The position numbers were made by a program, and so were the translations under genes. A stretch of 5,204 nucleotides of DNA. It comes from Paramuribaculum sp. (GTDB lineage Bacteria > Bacteroidota > Bacteroidia > Bacteroidales > Muribaculaceae). The notes beneath the pieces are model-generated. The model searched no databases and was not told where the DNA came from. It saw only the letters and a program-made list of their open reading frames with translations. The stretch lies in the NCBI GenBank assembly GCA_029051835.1, contig JAIDKJ010000417.1, positions 1-5,204 of the forward strand, in the 5' to 3' direction. Of the stretch, positions 1 to 5,204 are shown piece after piece; position 1 is the first letter of the stretch; every line of letters begins with the position of its first letter.

Positions 1-101
1 GCCATAAAATCTATTTGACACCGCCCTACGACCAAGTGACAGTGCAAGACATCCTACATGCTTTTGACAGAAACCGTGTAGCAAAATCCAAAATACTCTA
101 A
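1..101 (+). CDS. C-terminal fragment of an unidentified protein
   Basis: Only one plus-strand frame is open from the left edge. Read from position 3, it gives 32 codons ending in TAA at 99-101; the other two plus-strand frames stop within the first 20 bases. The peptide begins HKIYLTPPYDQVTVQDILHA and ends in a basic, charged tail (RNRVAKSKIL), so it looks like the soluble end of a cytoplasmic protein. I do not recognise the family from so short a tail and assign no function. Its stop codon lies 6 nt before the aroE start, which suggests both genes are on one transcript. The reading is supported by the frame, the codon usage and this tight spacing, but the fragment is too short to exclude chance. 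Confidence 0.6.
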   Translation, partial: HKIYLTPPYDQVTVQDILHAFDRNRVAKSKIL

Positions 102-107
102 ATTTGC

Positions 108-863
108 ATGGCAAGAACACCTGAACGACTCTACGGCCTCATAGGGTATCCGCTCGGACACTCTTTTTCGCAGAACTATTTCAACCACAAATTCGAGGCG
201 GAAAAAATCGCTGCCCGATATGTCAATTTCGAGATTGCCGATATCGGTCAACTGATGGAGATCATAGCCCAGTATCCCAATCTTGCGGGACTCAATGTGA
301 CAATCCCCTACAAAGAGCAGGTGATAGCCTACATGGACGAGATGGATCCCGATGCGAAAGTGATCGGCGCGGTCAATGTCATAAAATTCATCGGCTCCGG
401 CAAGAATCTGAAACAAAAGGGATACAACAGCGATATAATCGGTTTTTCGGACTCGATAGCTCCTCTTCTCAATCCGGCCCGCCGACATGCCCTGGGGCGC
501 GGCACCGGCGGCGCGGCTAACGCTGTAGGCTGCGGACTGAAGAATCTCGGGGTGGAGGTGACATTCGTGTCGCGCACCAAACGCGAAGGCATGCTGACCT
601 ACGACGAGCTGACGCCGGAGGTGATGGATAAGAACAAGATCATCGTCAACACTACCCCGCTCGGCATGTATCCGCATGTAGACGAATGCCCCGACATACC
701 ATACGAAGCGCTGACTCAGGAACATCTATGCTACGACCTGCTATACAATCCCGACGTCACACTGTTCATGAAGCGCTCGCAGGCTCACGGAGCCGAAACG
801 AAAAACGGACTGGAGATGCTGCTGCTTCAGGCTTTTGCCGCCTGGAACATATGGCATTCATAA
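108..863 (+). CDS. aroE: Shikimate dehydrogenase (NADP-dependent)
   Basis: The protein has 251 residues, slightly shorter than the usual 270 or so but typical of the compact Bacteroidota form. It is expected to reduce 3-dehydroshikimate to shikimate with NADPH in the cytoplasm, in the chorismate route to aromatic amino acids. Visible substrate-site features are the GHSFS motif (residues 17-21), NVTIPYK with catalytic Lys69, the GYNSD segment with catalytic Asp109, and GLEMLLLQ ending in the shikimate-contacting Gln241. The cofactor domain shows GTGGAA (132-137), SRTKRE (155-160) and NTTPLGMYP (181-189). The strand leading into the glycine loop reads ALGRGTGG where a hydrophobic pair such as V-L or I-L is normal, so residues Gly130 and Arg131 are odd. 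The ATG at 108 places the first beta strand (LYGLIGYPLGHS) at the proper distance from the N-terminus. No Shine-Dalgarno sequence is present, as is usual in Bacteroidota. Confidence 0.95.
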   Translation: MARTPERLYGLIGYPLGHSFSQNYFNHKFEAEKIAARYVNFEIADIGQLMEIIAQYPNLAGLNVTIPYKEQVIAYMDEMDPDAKVIGAVNVIKFIGSGKNLKQKGYNSDIIGFSDSIAPLLNPARRHALGRGTGGAANAVGCGLKNLGVEVTFVSRTKREGMLTYDELTPEVMDKNKIIVNTTPLGMYPHVDECPDIPYEALTQEHLCYDLLYNPDVTLFMKRSQAHGAETKNGLEMLLLQAFAAWNIWHS

Positions 864-917
864 AACAGCATTAGAAAACGCATAAGAATAAACATAACCA
901 AACCTACTTTCAAAATC
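864..917 (+). other. Short AT-rich spacer between aroE and the transporter gene
   Basis: This 54-nt gap is A-rich on the plus strand and has no Shine-Dalgarno sequence before the ATG at 918. I see no TAnnTTTG element with a TTTG upstream of it, and no terminator-like hairpin. It therefore fits an intra-operon leader; A-rich sequence before the start codon is the common translation-initiation context in Bacteroidota. Confidence 0.4.
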
Positions 918-1955
918 ATGTTTACAGAAAAACGCAGCAGTATGCTCCACGGCGTACTGCTTATAGCACTCTTCTCCTGCGCCGCCTTCTATATCGGCAG
1001 CGCGCAAGTGGTGCGCGAACTATCTTTGAGCCCGATGATCATAGGTATCGTTCTCGGTATGCTCTATGCCAACTCCCTGCGCAACAACCTGCCTGAGACG
1101 TGGGTTCCGGGCATACAGTTCTGCTCGAAGCGGATATTGCGCGTGGGCATCATACTCTACGGCTTCAGACTGACATTTCAGGACATAGTCAACGTGGGCG
1201 CCGCCGGCATCATAGTCGACGCCATAGTGGTGGCCACCACCATACTCGGCGGCATCCTCATCGGCAAGATGATGAAGATGGACCGCGACATAGCCCTGCT
1301 CACCTCCATAGGCAGCGGCATCTGCGGCGCTGCGGCTGTGCTCGGCGCCGAGTCGACCATACAGACCAAGCCCTACAAGACAGCCGTGGCTGTGGCCACA
1401 GTAGTGATATTCGGCACCCTGTCGATGTTTCTATATCCTATAGCCTATCGTGCTGGCATCCTTGAGATGACACCTCAGGAGGTGGGCATCTATGCCGGCG
1501 CGACTCTTCACGAGGTAGCTCACGCCGTAGGCGCAGGCAACGCCATGGGGCCGGACGTGGCCAATGTGGCGATCATCGTGAAGATGATACGTGTGATGCT
1601 GCTGGTGCCGGTATTGCTGATACTCGGATGGTGGGTAGCGCGCCGCGCCGCCCGCTCGACCCAGCAGGAGGGCGCCACGAAGGGTAAAGTAGCCATCCCC
1701 TGGTTTGCAGTAGGCTTCCTTGCCGTGATCGGATTCAACTCTTTCGATCTGCTTCCGATACCGGTGGTGGACGCGATCAATTACTTCGACACGTTCCTGC
1801 TGACCATGGCCATGACCGCCTTAGGCGCCGAAACCAGCATCGACAAATTCAAGAAAGCCGGCGCCAAGCCATTCATACTGGCCTTCTGGCTCTATCTGTG
1901 GCTTCTCGGCGGAGGCTACCTACTGTCGAGATACCTTGCTCCGCTCTGGCTATAA
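918..1955 (+). CDS. YeiH / UPF0324 family putative sulfate exporter (membrane transporter)
   Basis: This 345-residue polytopic inner-membrane protein closely matches the length of E. coli YeiH (about 350). I count roughly ten or eleven hydrophobic segments, near residues 12-28, 37-52, 72-88, 95-116, 128-147, 155-176, 188-208, 216-240, 259-280, 290-305 and 316-336. Family signatures are visible: SKRILRVGIILYGFRL (70-85), GSGICGAAAVLGAE (132-145), GATLHEVAHAVGAG (194-207), KMIRVMLLVP (222-231) and TALGAETSIDKFKKAG (300-315). Conserved polar residues inside membrane segments (His198, Glu199, His202, Lys222, Arg225) probably form the translocation path; this is inferred from the pattern. The family is annotated as putative sulfate or sulfonate-related exporters, and the substrate here cannot be read from sequence. 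It sits between aroE and comEC with short gaps but has no evident functional link to either. Confidence 0.9.
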   Translation: MFTEKRSSMLHGVLLIALFSCAAFYIGSAQVVRELSLSPMIIGIVLGMLYANSLRNNLPETWVPGIQFCSKRILRVGIILYGFRLTFQDIVNVGAAGIIVDAIVVATTILGGILIGKMMKMDRDIALLTSIGSGICGAAAVLGAESTIQTKPYKTAVAVATVVIFGTLSMFLYPIAYRAGILEMTPQEVGIYAGATLHEVAHAVGAGNAMGPDVANVAIIVKMIRVMLLVPVLLILGWWVARRAARSTQQEGATKGKVAIPWFAVGFLAVIGFNSFDLLPIPVVDAINYFDTFLLTMAMTALGAETSIDKFKKAGAKPFILAFWLYLWLLGGGYLLSRYLAPLWL

Positions 1956-1973
1956 ACCACATACCGGACAACA

Positions 1974-4019
1974 ATGCGCGCTCCTCTCTCTATGATGCCT
2001 TTGATTCCTGCGGCCGCCGCCATGGCCGCAGGAATCATTTTATCGGCTCTGACCGACGCTACCCTGACAGGGATAGCCGCCGTCGCCATAGCCCTGATAT
2101 GCGCGGCGATGAAGCACCGGCACACGGCCATCGCAGCATGCGTCACAGCCGCCGGAGCCTTAGCCTTCGGCATCGGAGCGCCCGACCACGAGCCACTGCC
2201 CTACGGGACAACCATAACGCTTGAGGCCGACGTCAAGGAGCTGAAAGAGGGGGACGCGACACTTCGACTGCAGGCCACCCCAATCATATATGCCGACGGA
2301 AACGGAAGCCGCCGGCTTACGAATCCGACCGACCTCTATCTGTACCTTCCATCAATCGAACCCAATATAGAACCGGGCGACCGGATAACCGTAAGGACAA
2401 GCATAGACCGCCCGGAAACACGGACATACTTCCCGGAGGAAACGAGCGAGCGCCAGCGCATGGATCGCATCGGAATAACCGGAAAAGCATTCGTAAAACC
2501 CGAAAACATCCTGGCCGTAAAACCGTCGCCACGGATAATAATGCGACTGCTCAAGGTGCGCACAGGCATCACTGCCGTCATCTACCGGAGCGGCATGAAA
2601 GGCGATACCAAACGCCTGGTCAACACACTGATCACCGGCGACACCTCAGGCATGGACAAGCCGATGCGCCAGAGCTTTTCGGGAGCCGGCATGGCTCACG
2701 TGCTTGCTCTCAGCGGCCTACACGTGGGCATCATAGCCTCGCTGCTGATGATAGCACTGTATCCGCTGCGCCTGTGCAGGATGCGCAGTGCAGCCTCCAT
2801 GATCACGATCGCCTTGCTCTGGGCATACGCCGCCATCACAGGCATGTCGGCCTCCGTCACCAGAGCGGTAGTGATGGCTTCGGTGCTGCTCATGGCATCA
2901 ATGCTTCAACGCCGCCACAGTCCGGCCAATGCCCTTTGTCTGGCCGCCATGCTAATCATGGCCTTCGATCCGACAGCACTGTTCACGATCAGTTTCCAGC
3001 TATCGTTTGCCGCAGTGGCGGGCATACTTCTGTTCGCCCGACAGCTTAATCCGGTCGCTCAACGCCGACGGCTCACCCACCGAATGGCCGGAATGGTCGC
3101 CGTGGCGCTTTCGGCCATGCTCGCCACCGGAGCAATATCTACATATTACTTCCACACATTTCCGGTCTACTTCCTCCCCGCCAACGTAGCGGCTACCCCG
3201 CTCCTGCCGCTGCTCATTTCGGGAGCCACTGCGGCGATAGCCATTGAAGCCTGCGGAGGCAATCCCGGGATACTCAACGCAGCCGTAGACCGGATCGCCG
3301 ATTGCGTAACCGGCATCGCCGACGCCTGCAACGATCTGCCCGGAGCGACGATAGAAGGGATCTATTTCAGCCCGTGGCTCCTGACCGGGACAATCCTTAC
3401 GGTCGCCGCTCTCGCCTACGGACTGCATCGCCGCCGCATGGCCGGACTGGCAGCATCGGCCATACTCGCATCGGGCACAGCTTGCATGGCCATGATACCG
3501 GCCACACCCGACCGATCAGGAATATATATCATCCCGGCGGCCGGACACACCTGCGTGGCCATAGCCATGCCTGAAAGCGTGGCCATCATATCAAACGCCA
3601 ACGACCGCCATCTCTCCGAGATAGCATCACGCGAAGTGTCGCGAATGCGCGACTATATGGCGCGCCGCGGCATCGACAGCCTACTGACAGCCAACCGCCG
3701 GGCGGATTTTCCCGGCATCGCCTACAGGTATCCCATTCTGAAGATAGGGAACCACCACATAGTGCTGGCCGACGGTGGAAATCACGGCATAGAGCTGCAC
3801 GACGATCCGAAACCGGCCTACGTGATAGTATGTCAAGGCTATCGCGGCACGATGGAGGAGATAGCCGCAACATACCGACCCGACACCATAGTGATGTCGG
3901 CCGATCTTAATGCAAAAAGGGCTGAAAGATATATGGATGAATGCCGGCAGATGCAACAACCGGCCTATTCGATGCGCTCGGGACGCCTGCCCGACCTCAA
4001 CGCCCTGCTACGGCGCTAA
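1974..4019 (+). CDS. comEC: ComEC/Rec2 family DNA-uptake channel protein
   Basis: This 681-residue inner-membrane protein is of the type that carries single-stranded DNA into the cytoplasm during natural transformation. Residues 9-70 form the N-terminal hydrophobic helices. Residues 78-183 are a soluble, beta-rich stretch matching the OB-like DUF4131 region. The competence domain spans about 205-510, with GDTSGMD (222-228), the hallmark AHVLALSGLHVGI (241-253), GMSASVTRAVVM (290-301), the segment around FTISFQLSFAAVAGI (337-351) and FPVYFLPANVAATPL (396-410). Residues 515-681 occupy the place of the metallo-beta-lactamase domain but have no HxHxDH motif, so nuclease activity is doubtful. The ATG at 1974 is 18 nt after the transporter's stop codon and keeps the first helix whole; the ATGs at codons 7 and 8 are alternatives. 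A terminator-like hairpin overlaps codons 10-22. Whether the host is naturally competent cannot be told, because other com genes are not in view. Confidence 0.93.
   Translation: MRAPLSMMPLIPAAAAMAAGIILSALTDATLTGIAAVAIALICAAMKHRHTAIAACVTAAGALAFGIGAPDHEPLPYGTTITLEADVKELKEGDATLRLQATPIIYADGNGSRRLTNPTDLYLYLPSIEPNIEPGDRITVRTSIDRPETRTYFPEETSERQRMDRIGITGKAFVKPENILAVKPSPRIIMRLLKVRTGITAVIYRSGMKGDTKRLVNTLITGDTSGMDKPMRQSFSGAGMAHVLALSGLHVGIIASLLMIALYPLRLCRMRSAASMITIALLWAYAAITGMSASVTRAVVMASVLLMASMLQRRHSPANALCLAAMLIMAFDPTALFTISFQLSFAAVAGILLFARQLNPVAQRRRLTHRMAGMVAVALSAMLATGAISTYYFHTFPVYFLPANVAATPLLPLLISGATAAIAIEACGGNPGILNAAVDRIADCVTGIADACNDLPGATIEGIYFSPWLLTGTILTVAALAYGLHRRRMAGLAASAILASGTACMAMIPATPDRSGIYIIPAAGHTCVAIAMPESVAIISNANDRHLSEIASREVSRMRDYMARRGIDSLLTANRRADFPGIAYRYPILKIGNHHIVLADGGNHGIELHDDPKPAYVIVCQGYRGTMEEIAATYRPDTIVMSADLNAKRAERYMDECRQMQQPAYSMRSGRLPDLNALLRR
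2002..2041 (+). terminator. Intrinsic-terminator-like hairpin inside the 5' end of comEC
   Basis: The arms TGATTCCTGCGGCC (2002-2015) and GGCCGCAGGAATCA (2024-2037) are perfectly complementary over 14 bp, separated by an 8-nt loop that a G-U pair can reduce to 6. Four T residues follow directly at 2038-2041. GC-rich stem plus T-run is the shape of a rho-independent terminator on the plus strand. It begins 46 nt after the transporter's stop codon, where a terminator for that gene would be expected, yet lies within comEC codons 10-22, which encode a hydrophobic helix (LIPAAAAMAAGI). It could end part of the upstream transcripts, act as an attenuator relieved when ribosomes translate comEC, or simply result from Ala-rich coding. 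The T-run is short, so termination strength is uncertain. Confidence 0.45.
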
Positions 4020-4025
4020 GAGCCG

Positions 4026-4424
4026 TCAGTTGACAGCGATAAGTTCGATATCGAATATCAGGGTGGAGCCGCCGGGGATGCCGGGCTGGCTCGACTTGCC
4101 ATAGGCCTGCGCTGCCGGGATATAGACCTCCCATCGGTCGCCGATATGCATCTGCTGCAATGCGATGATCCATCCGGGTATAAGCTCGCGGAGCCTGAAA
4201 GCCGGAGGCGTAGAGCCACGGCTGCTGTCGAACGTGCGTCCGTTGATAGTCTTTCCGACGTAATGCACCGTCACCACGCTCCCCCGTCCCGGCATGGCCG
4301 ACCGCGCATCGCCCTGTCGGATCACCTTATAAAAAATACCCTTATCGAGCGGCTTCACGCCTGCCTCGCGCGATTTAGCCTCAAGCCACTCAAGATTTTT
4401 CAATACATATTCCTGTTTCGCCAT
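4026..4424 (-). CDS. Cytoplasmic FKBP-type peptidyl-prolyl cis-trans isomerase
   Basis: This 132-residue protein has one FKBP domain (about 46-132) after a charged N-terminal extension of about 45 residues. It should catalyse cis-trans isomerisation of X-Pro bonds and assist folding. Residues matching the FKBP12 pocket are present: Tyr55 (VHYVG), Phe65-Asp66 (RTFDSSRG), Phe76, Leu81-Ile82 and Trp85 (ELIPGW), Tyr108 (AYGK) and Phe124 (TLIFDIEL). The conserved GWIIALQQMHIGDRWEVYIP block (84-103) and QPGIPGGS (113-120) are intact, so the enzyme is probably active. There is no signal peptide or lipobox, so it stays in the cytoplasm, unlike the lipoprotein FKBPs common in this phylum. I chose the ATG at 4424 (MAKQEYVLKN), which from memory matches the start of Bacteroidales relatives; a TTG two codons earlier (4430) is in frame but less likely. 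The gene follows the sigma factor on the same strand and converges on comEC, 6 nt stop to stop. Confidence 0.93.
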   Translation of the reverse strand: MAKQEYVLKNLEWLEAKSREAGVKPLDKGIFYKVIRQGDARSAMPGRGSVVTVHYVGKTINGRTFDSSRGSTPPAFRLRELIPGWIIALQQMHIGDRWEVYIPAAQAYGKSSQPGIPGGSTLIFDIELIAVN

Positions 4425-4435
4425 CTGCAAGCTGT

Positions 4436-4467
4436 CAAATGTTTATAATTCCGGGGAGCTTTTCAAA
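4436..4467 (-). promoter_or_regulatory. Candidate Bacteroidota-type promoter for the FKBP gene
   Basis: On the minus strand, TTTG (4467-4464) is followed after exactly 20 nt by AACATTTG (4443-4436). The Bacteroidota primary-sigma consensus is TTTG, 19-21 nt, TAnnTTTG, so only the first T of the -7 element departs from it. The predicted start of transcription falls only a few bases before the ATG at 4424, giving a leader of under 10 nt. That makes it either a near-leaderless promoter or a chance match. The gene could instead be read through from the sigma factor. Confidence 0.35.
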
Positions 4468-4477
4468 TGATTCCAAA

Positions 4478-5059
4478 TCAGACCGTAAGCGCAATATGGT
4501 TGCGCTCGGCCAGACGCCTCATATTTATTATAGCATACCGCATGCGTCCCAGAGCGGTATTGATGCTGACGTTGGTCAGGTCGGCTATCTCCTTGAACGA
4601 CATATCGCGGTAGTAACGCATCTCCAGCACTTCGCGCTGATTGTCGGGAAGGGCTGCGACAAGGCGCCGCACATCGCGGTCGATCTGCACCGAAGCGAGA
4701 TGATCCTCGATATTTCCCTCGCTCAACTCGCGCCGATTGAGCACATCGGTTTCTCCGGCATCGGCCGACACCACGTTTTCGGCCTTTGCCTGCCGGAAAG
4801 TGTCGATAATAAGATTATGGGCTATGCGGGTCAGCCACGAGAAGAAGCGTCCGCTCTCGCTGTAGCGTCCCTGCTTGATGGTCATAATAGCCTTGACAAA
4901 TGTATCCTGAAATATATCGTCGGCCATATCGCGATTTTTCACCACGGATAAAATATAGGAAAACAACCGGGACTGATGACGGCGCAGAAGCACGTCAAAC
5001 GCCTCATTGCATCCTGAAGCATACTTCGCCACCAGAGATTCGTCGGGCAGCGCGACCAT
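4478..5059 (-). CDS. ECF-type RNA polymerase sigma factor
   Basis: This 193-residue sigma-70 family protein has the two-domain ECF layout, lacking regions 1.1 and 3. Domain sigma-2 spans about 19-92: NEAFDVLLRRHQSRLFSYI at its start, ADDIFQDTFVKA (46-57) as the core-RNA-polymerase binding region 2.2, and FFSWLTRIAHNLIIDTFR (72-89) as regions 2.3-2.4, which melt and read the -10 element. A linker of about 40 acidic residues follows. Domain sigma-4 (about 130-186) contains LPDNQREVLEMRYYRDMSF and the helix-turn-helix FKEIADLTNVSINTALGRMR (155-174) that reads the -35 element. I chose the ATG at 5059 (MVALPDESLV); an in-frame GTG at 5071 would add four residues and would overlap an inverted repeat. 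No anti-sigma gene lies downstream: the next gene is the FKBP isomerase, 53 nt away. The regulon cannot be inferred from the window. The plus-strand open frame opposite (4439-4951) is a shadow of this gene. Confidence 0.94.
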   Translation of the reverse strand: MVALPDESLVAKYASGCNEAFDVLLRRHQSRLFSYILSVVKNRDMADDIFQDTFVKAIMTIKQGRYSESGRFFSWLTRIAHNLIIDTFRQAKAENVVSADAGETDVLNRRELSEGNIEDHLASVQIDRDVRRLVAALPDNQREVLEMRYYRDMSFKEIADLTNVSINTALGRMRYAIINMRRLAERNHIALTV

Positions 5060-5070
5060 GTCCTGTATCA

Positions 5071-5100
5071 CTATTCTAAATTTTAATTGGTTTAGAGTAG
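5071..5100. repeat. Imperfect inverted repeat just upstream of the sigma start codon
   Basis: CTATTCTAAA (5071-5080) and TTTAGAGTAG (5091-5100) are inverted copies with one mismatch in ten positions, separated by a 10-nt AT-rich spacer. The dyad ends 12 nt from the chosen ATG at 5059, and its last base is the first base of the alternative GTG start at 5071. It could bind a dimeric regulator, fold into a weak hairpin at the ribosome-binding region, or be chance in AT-rich sequence. Confidence 0.4.
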
Positions 5101-5178
5101 CAGTGTTTCGATAGGCGTTACGATTGGTTTTTAATCATTTAATCTTCATCGGTCATCCCTGTATGCTGACCACGCCGG

Positions 5179-5186
5179 CAAAGTTA
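5179..5186 (-). promoter_or_regulatory. Candidate -7 promoter element for the sigma-factor gene
   Basis: On the minus strand 5186-5179 reads TAACTTTG, an exact match to the Bacteroidota -7 consensus TAnnTTTG. The partner TTTG should lie 19-21 nt upstream, at about 5206 or beyond, which is just outside the window, so the promoter cannot be confirmed. This is the only TTTG on the minus strand in the whole sigma upstream region, which makes it the best candidate start, giving a leader of about 115 nt. Confidence 0.35.
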
Positions 5187-5204
5187 AATCTTTTTTACAT
5201 GTCT

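Larger units (their letters stand above)
5060..5204 (-). other. AT-rich upstream region of the sigma-factor gene
   Basis: These 145 nt contain no coding frame I can support. The base composition drops sharply compared with the flanking gene, typical of a regulatory region. On the minus strand it holds one promoter-like -7 element near the window edge, a 5-bp inverted repeat (GGTCA 5151-5155 / TGACC 5167-5171, 11-nt spacer), an 8-bp direct repeat ATTGGTTT on the plus strand (5086-5093 and 5123-5130), and an imperfect 10-bp dyad next to the sigma start. If the promoter is real, the sigma mRNA has a leader of roughly 115 nt, long for this phylum and large enough for a regulatory structure. Confidence 0.5.

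Noticed and set aside
99..106. TAAATTTG directly before the aroE ATG, an exact match to the Bacteroidota -7 promoter consensus.
   Set aside because: Transcription would begin inside or after the start codon, no TTTG lies 19-21 nt upstream (the nearest, 63-66, is 32 nt away), and the TAA is the upstream gene's stop codon. Probably chance.
54..725. 223-codon minus-strand open frame opposite aroE.
   Set aside because: It is a shadow of aroE, whose motifs are unmistakable on the plus strand. The antisense peptide shows no recognisable domain.
1227..1240. Perfect 14-base palindrome GTGGTGGCCACCAC within the transporter gene.
   Set aside because: It has no loop, so it cannot form a normal hairpin. 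It encodes VVATT in a membrane helix, where repeated GTG and ACC codons give such symmetry readily.
3000..3428. 142-codon minus-strand open frame opposite comEC.
   Set aside because: It is Gly-, Arg- and Ser-rich with no domain pattern, as expected for antisense translation of the GC-rich comEC membrane region.
4425..4477. AAGCT/AGCTT inverted 5-mers in the gap between the sigma factor and FKBP genes, considered as a sigma-gene terminator.
   Set aside because: The arms are short, widely spaced and not followed by a T-run on the minus strand.
4439..4951. 170-codon plus-strand open frame opposite the sigma factor.
   Set aside because: The minus strand encodes a complete two-domain ECF sigma factor here, and the plus-strand peptide is not recognisable. 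It also lacks a plausible leader.
1..5204. Search for CRISPR arrays, insertion-sequence ends, tRNA or rRNA genes, toxin-antitoxin pairs or defence genes.
   Set aside because: No regularly spaced repeats, terminal inverted repeats flanking a transposase, RNA-gene signatures or defence domains are visible. The window is almost entirely filled by recognisable housekeeping-type genes.

Overview
This is an ordinary chromosomal stretch of what looks like a Bacteroidota genome, most likely Bacteroidales and perhaps Muribaculaceae-like. Four things point that way. Start codons lack Shine-Dalgarno sequences and have A/T-rich leaders. Candidate promoters follow the TTTG / TAnnTTTG pattern rather than TTGACA / TATAAT. 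The FKBP and ECF sigma proteins resemble Bacteroidales members in my recollection of those families. Coding DNA is moderately GC-rich with frequent ATA isoleucine codons, while the gaps are AT-rich. The lineage is an inference, as no marker gene is present.

Layout. Positions 1-101 hold the last 32 codons of an unidentified plus-strand gene. It is followed after 6 nt by aroE (108-863, shikimate dehydrogenase), then after 54 nt by a YeiH/UPF0324-family membrane transporter (918-1955), then after 18 nt by comEC (1974-4019, a DNA-uptake channel-type protein). All four run rightward with short gaps and could form one transcript, although a terminator-like hairpin lies just inside the 5' end of comEC. 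On the minus strand, reading leftward from the right edge, a 145-nt AT-rich leader precedes an ECF RNA polymerase sigma factor (5059-4478). A cytoplasmic FKBP-type peptidyl-prolyl isomerase (4424-4026) follows after 53 nt and converges on comEC with only 6 nt between the two stop codons.

Function. The genes belong to unrelated housekeeping tasks: aromatic amino acid precursor synthesis, anion or small-organic-acid export, DNA transport, transcription control and protein folding. I see no phage, insertion sequence, CRISPR array, tRNA or rRNA, and no sign of a novel multi-gene system. The points worth a second look are small-scale. They are a perfect 14-bp hairpin plus T-run inside the start of comEC, an imperfect 10-bp dyad against the sigma-factor start, non-consensus residues in the NADP-binding strand of AroE, and a ComEC C-terminus without the metal-binding signature of the beta-lactamase fold.
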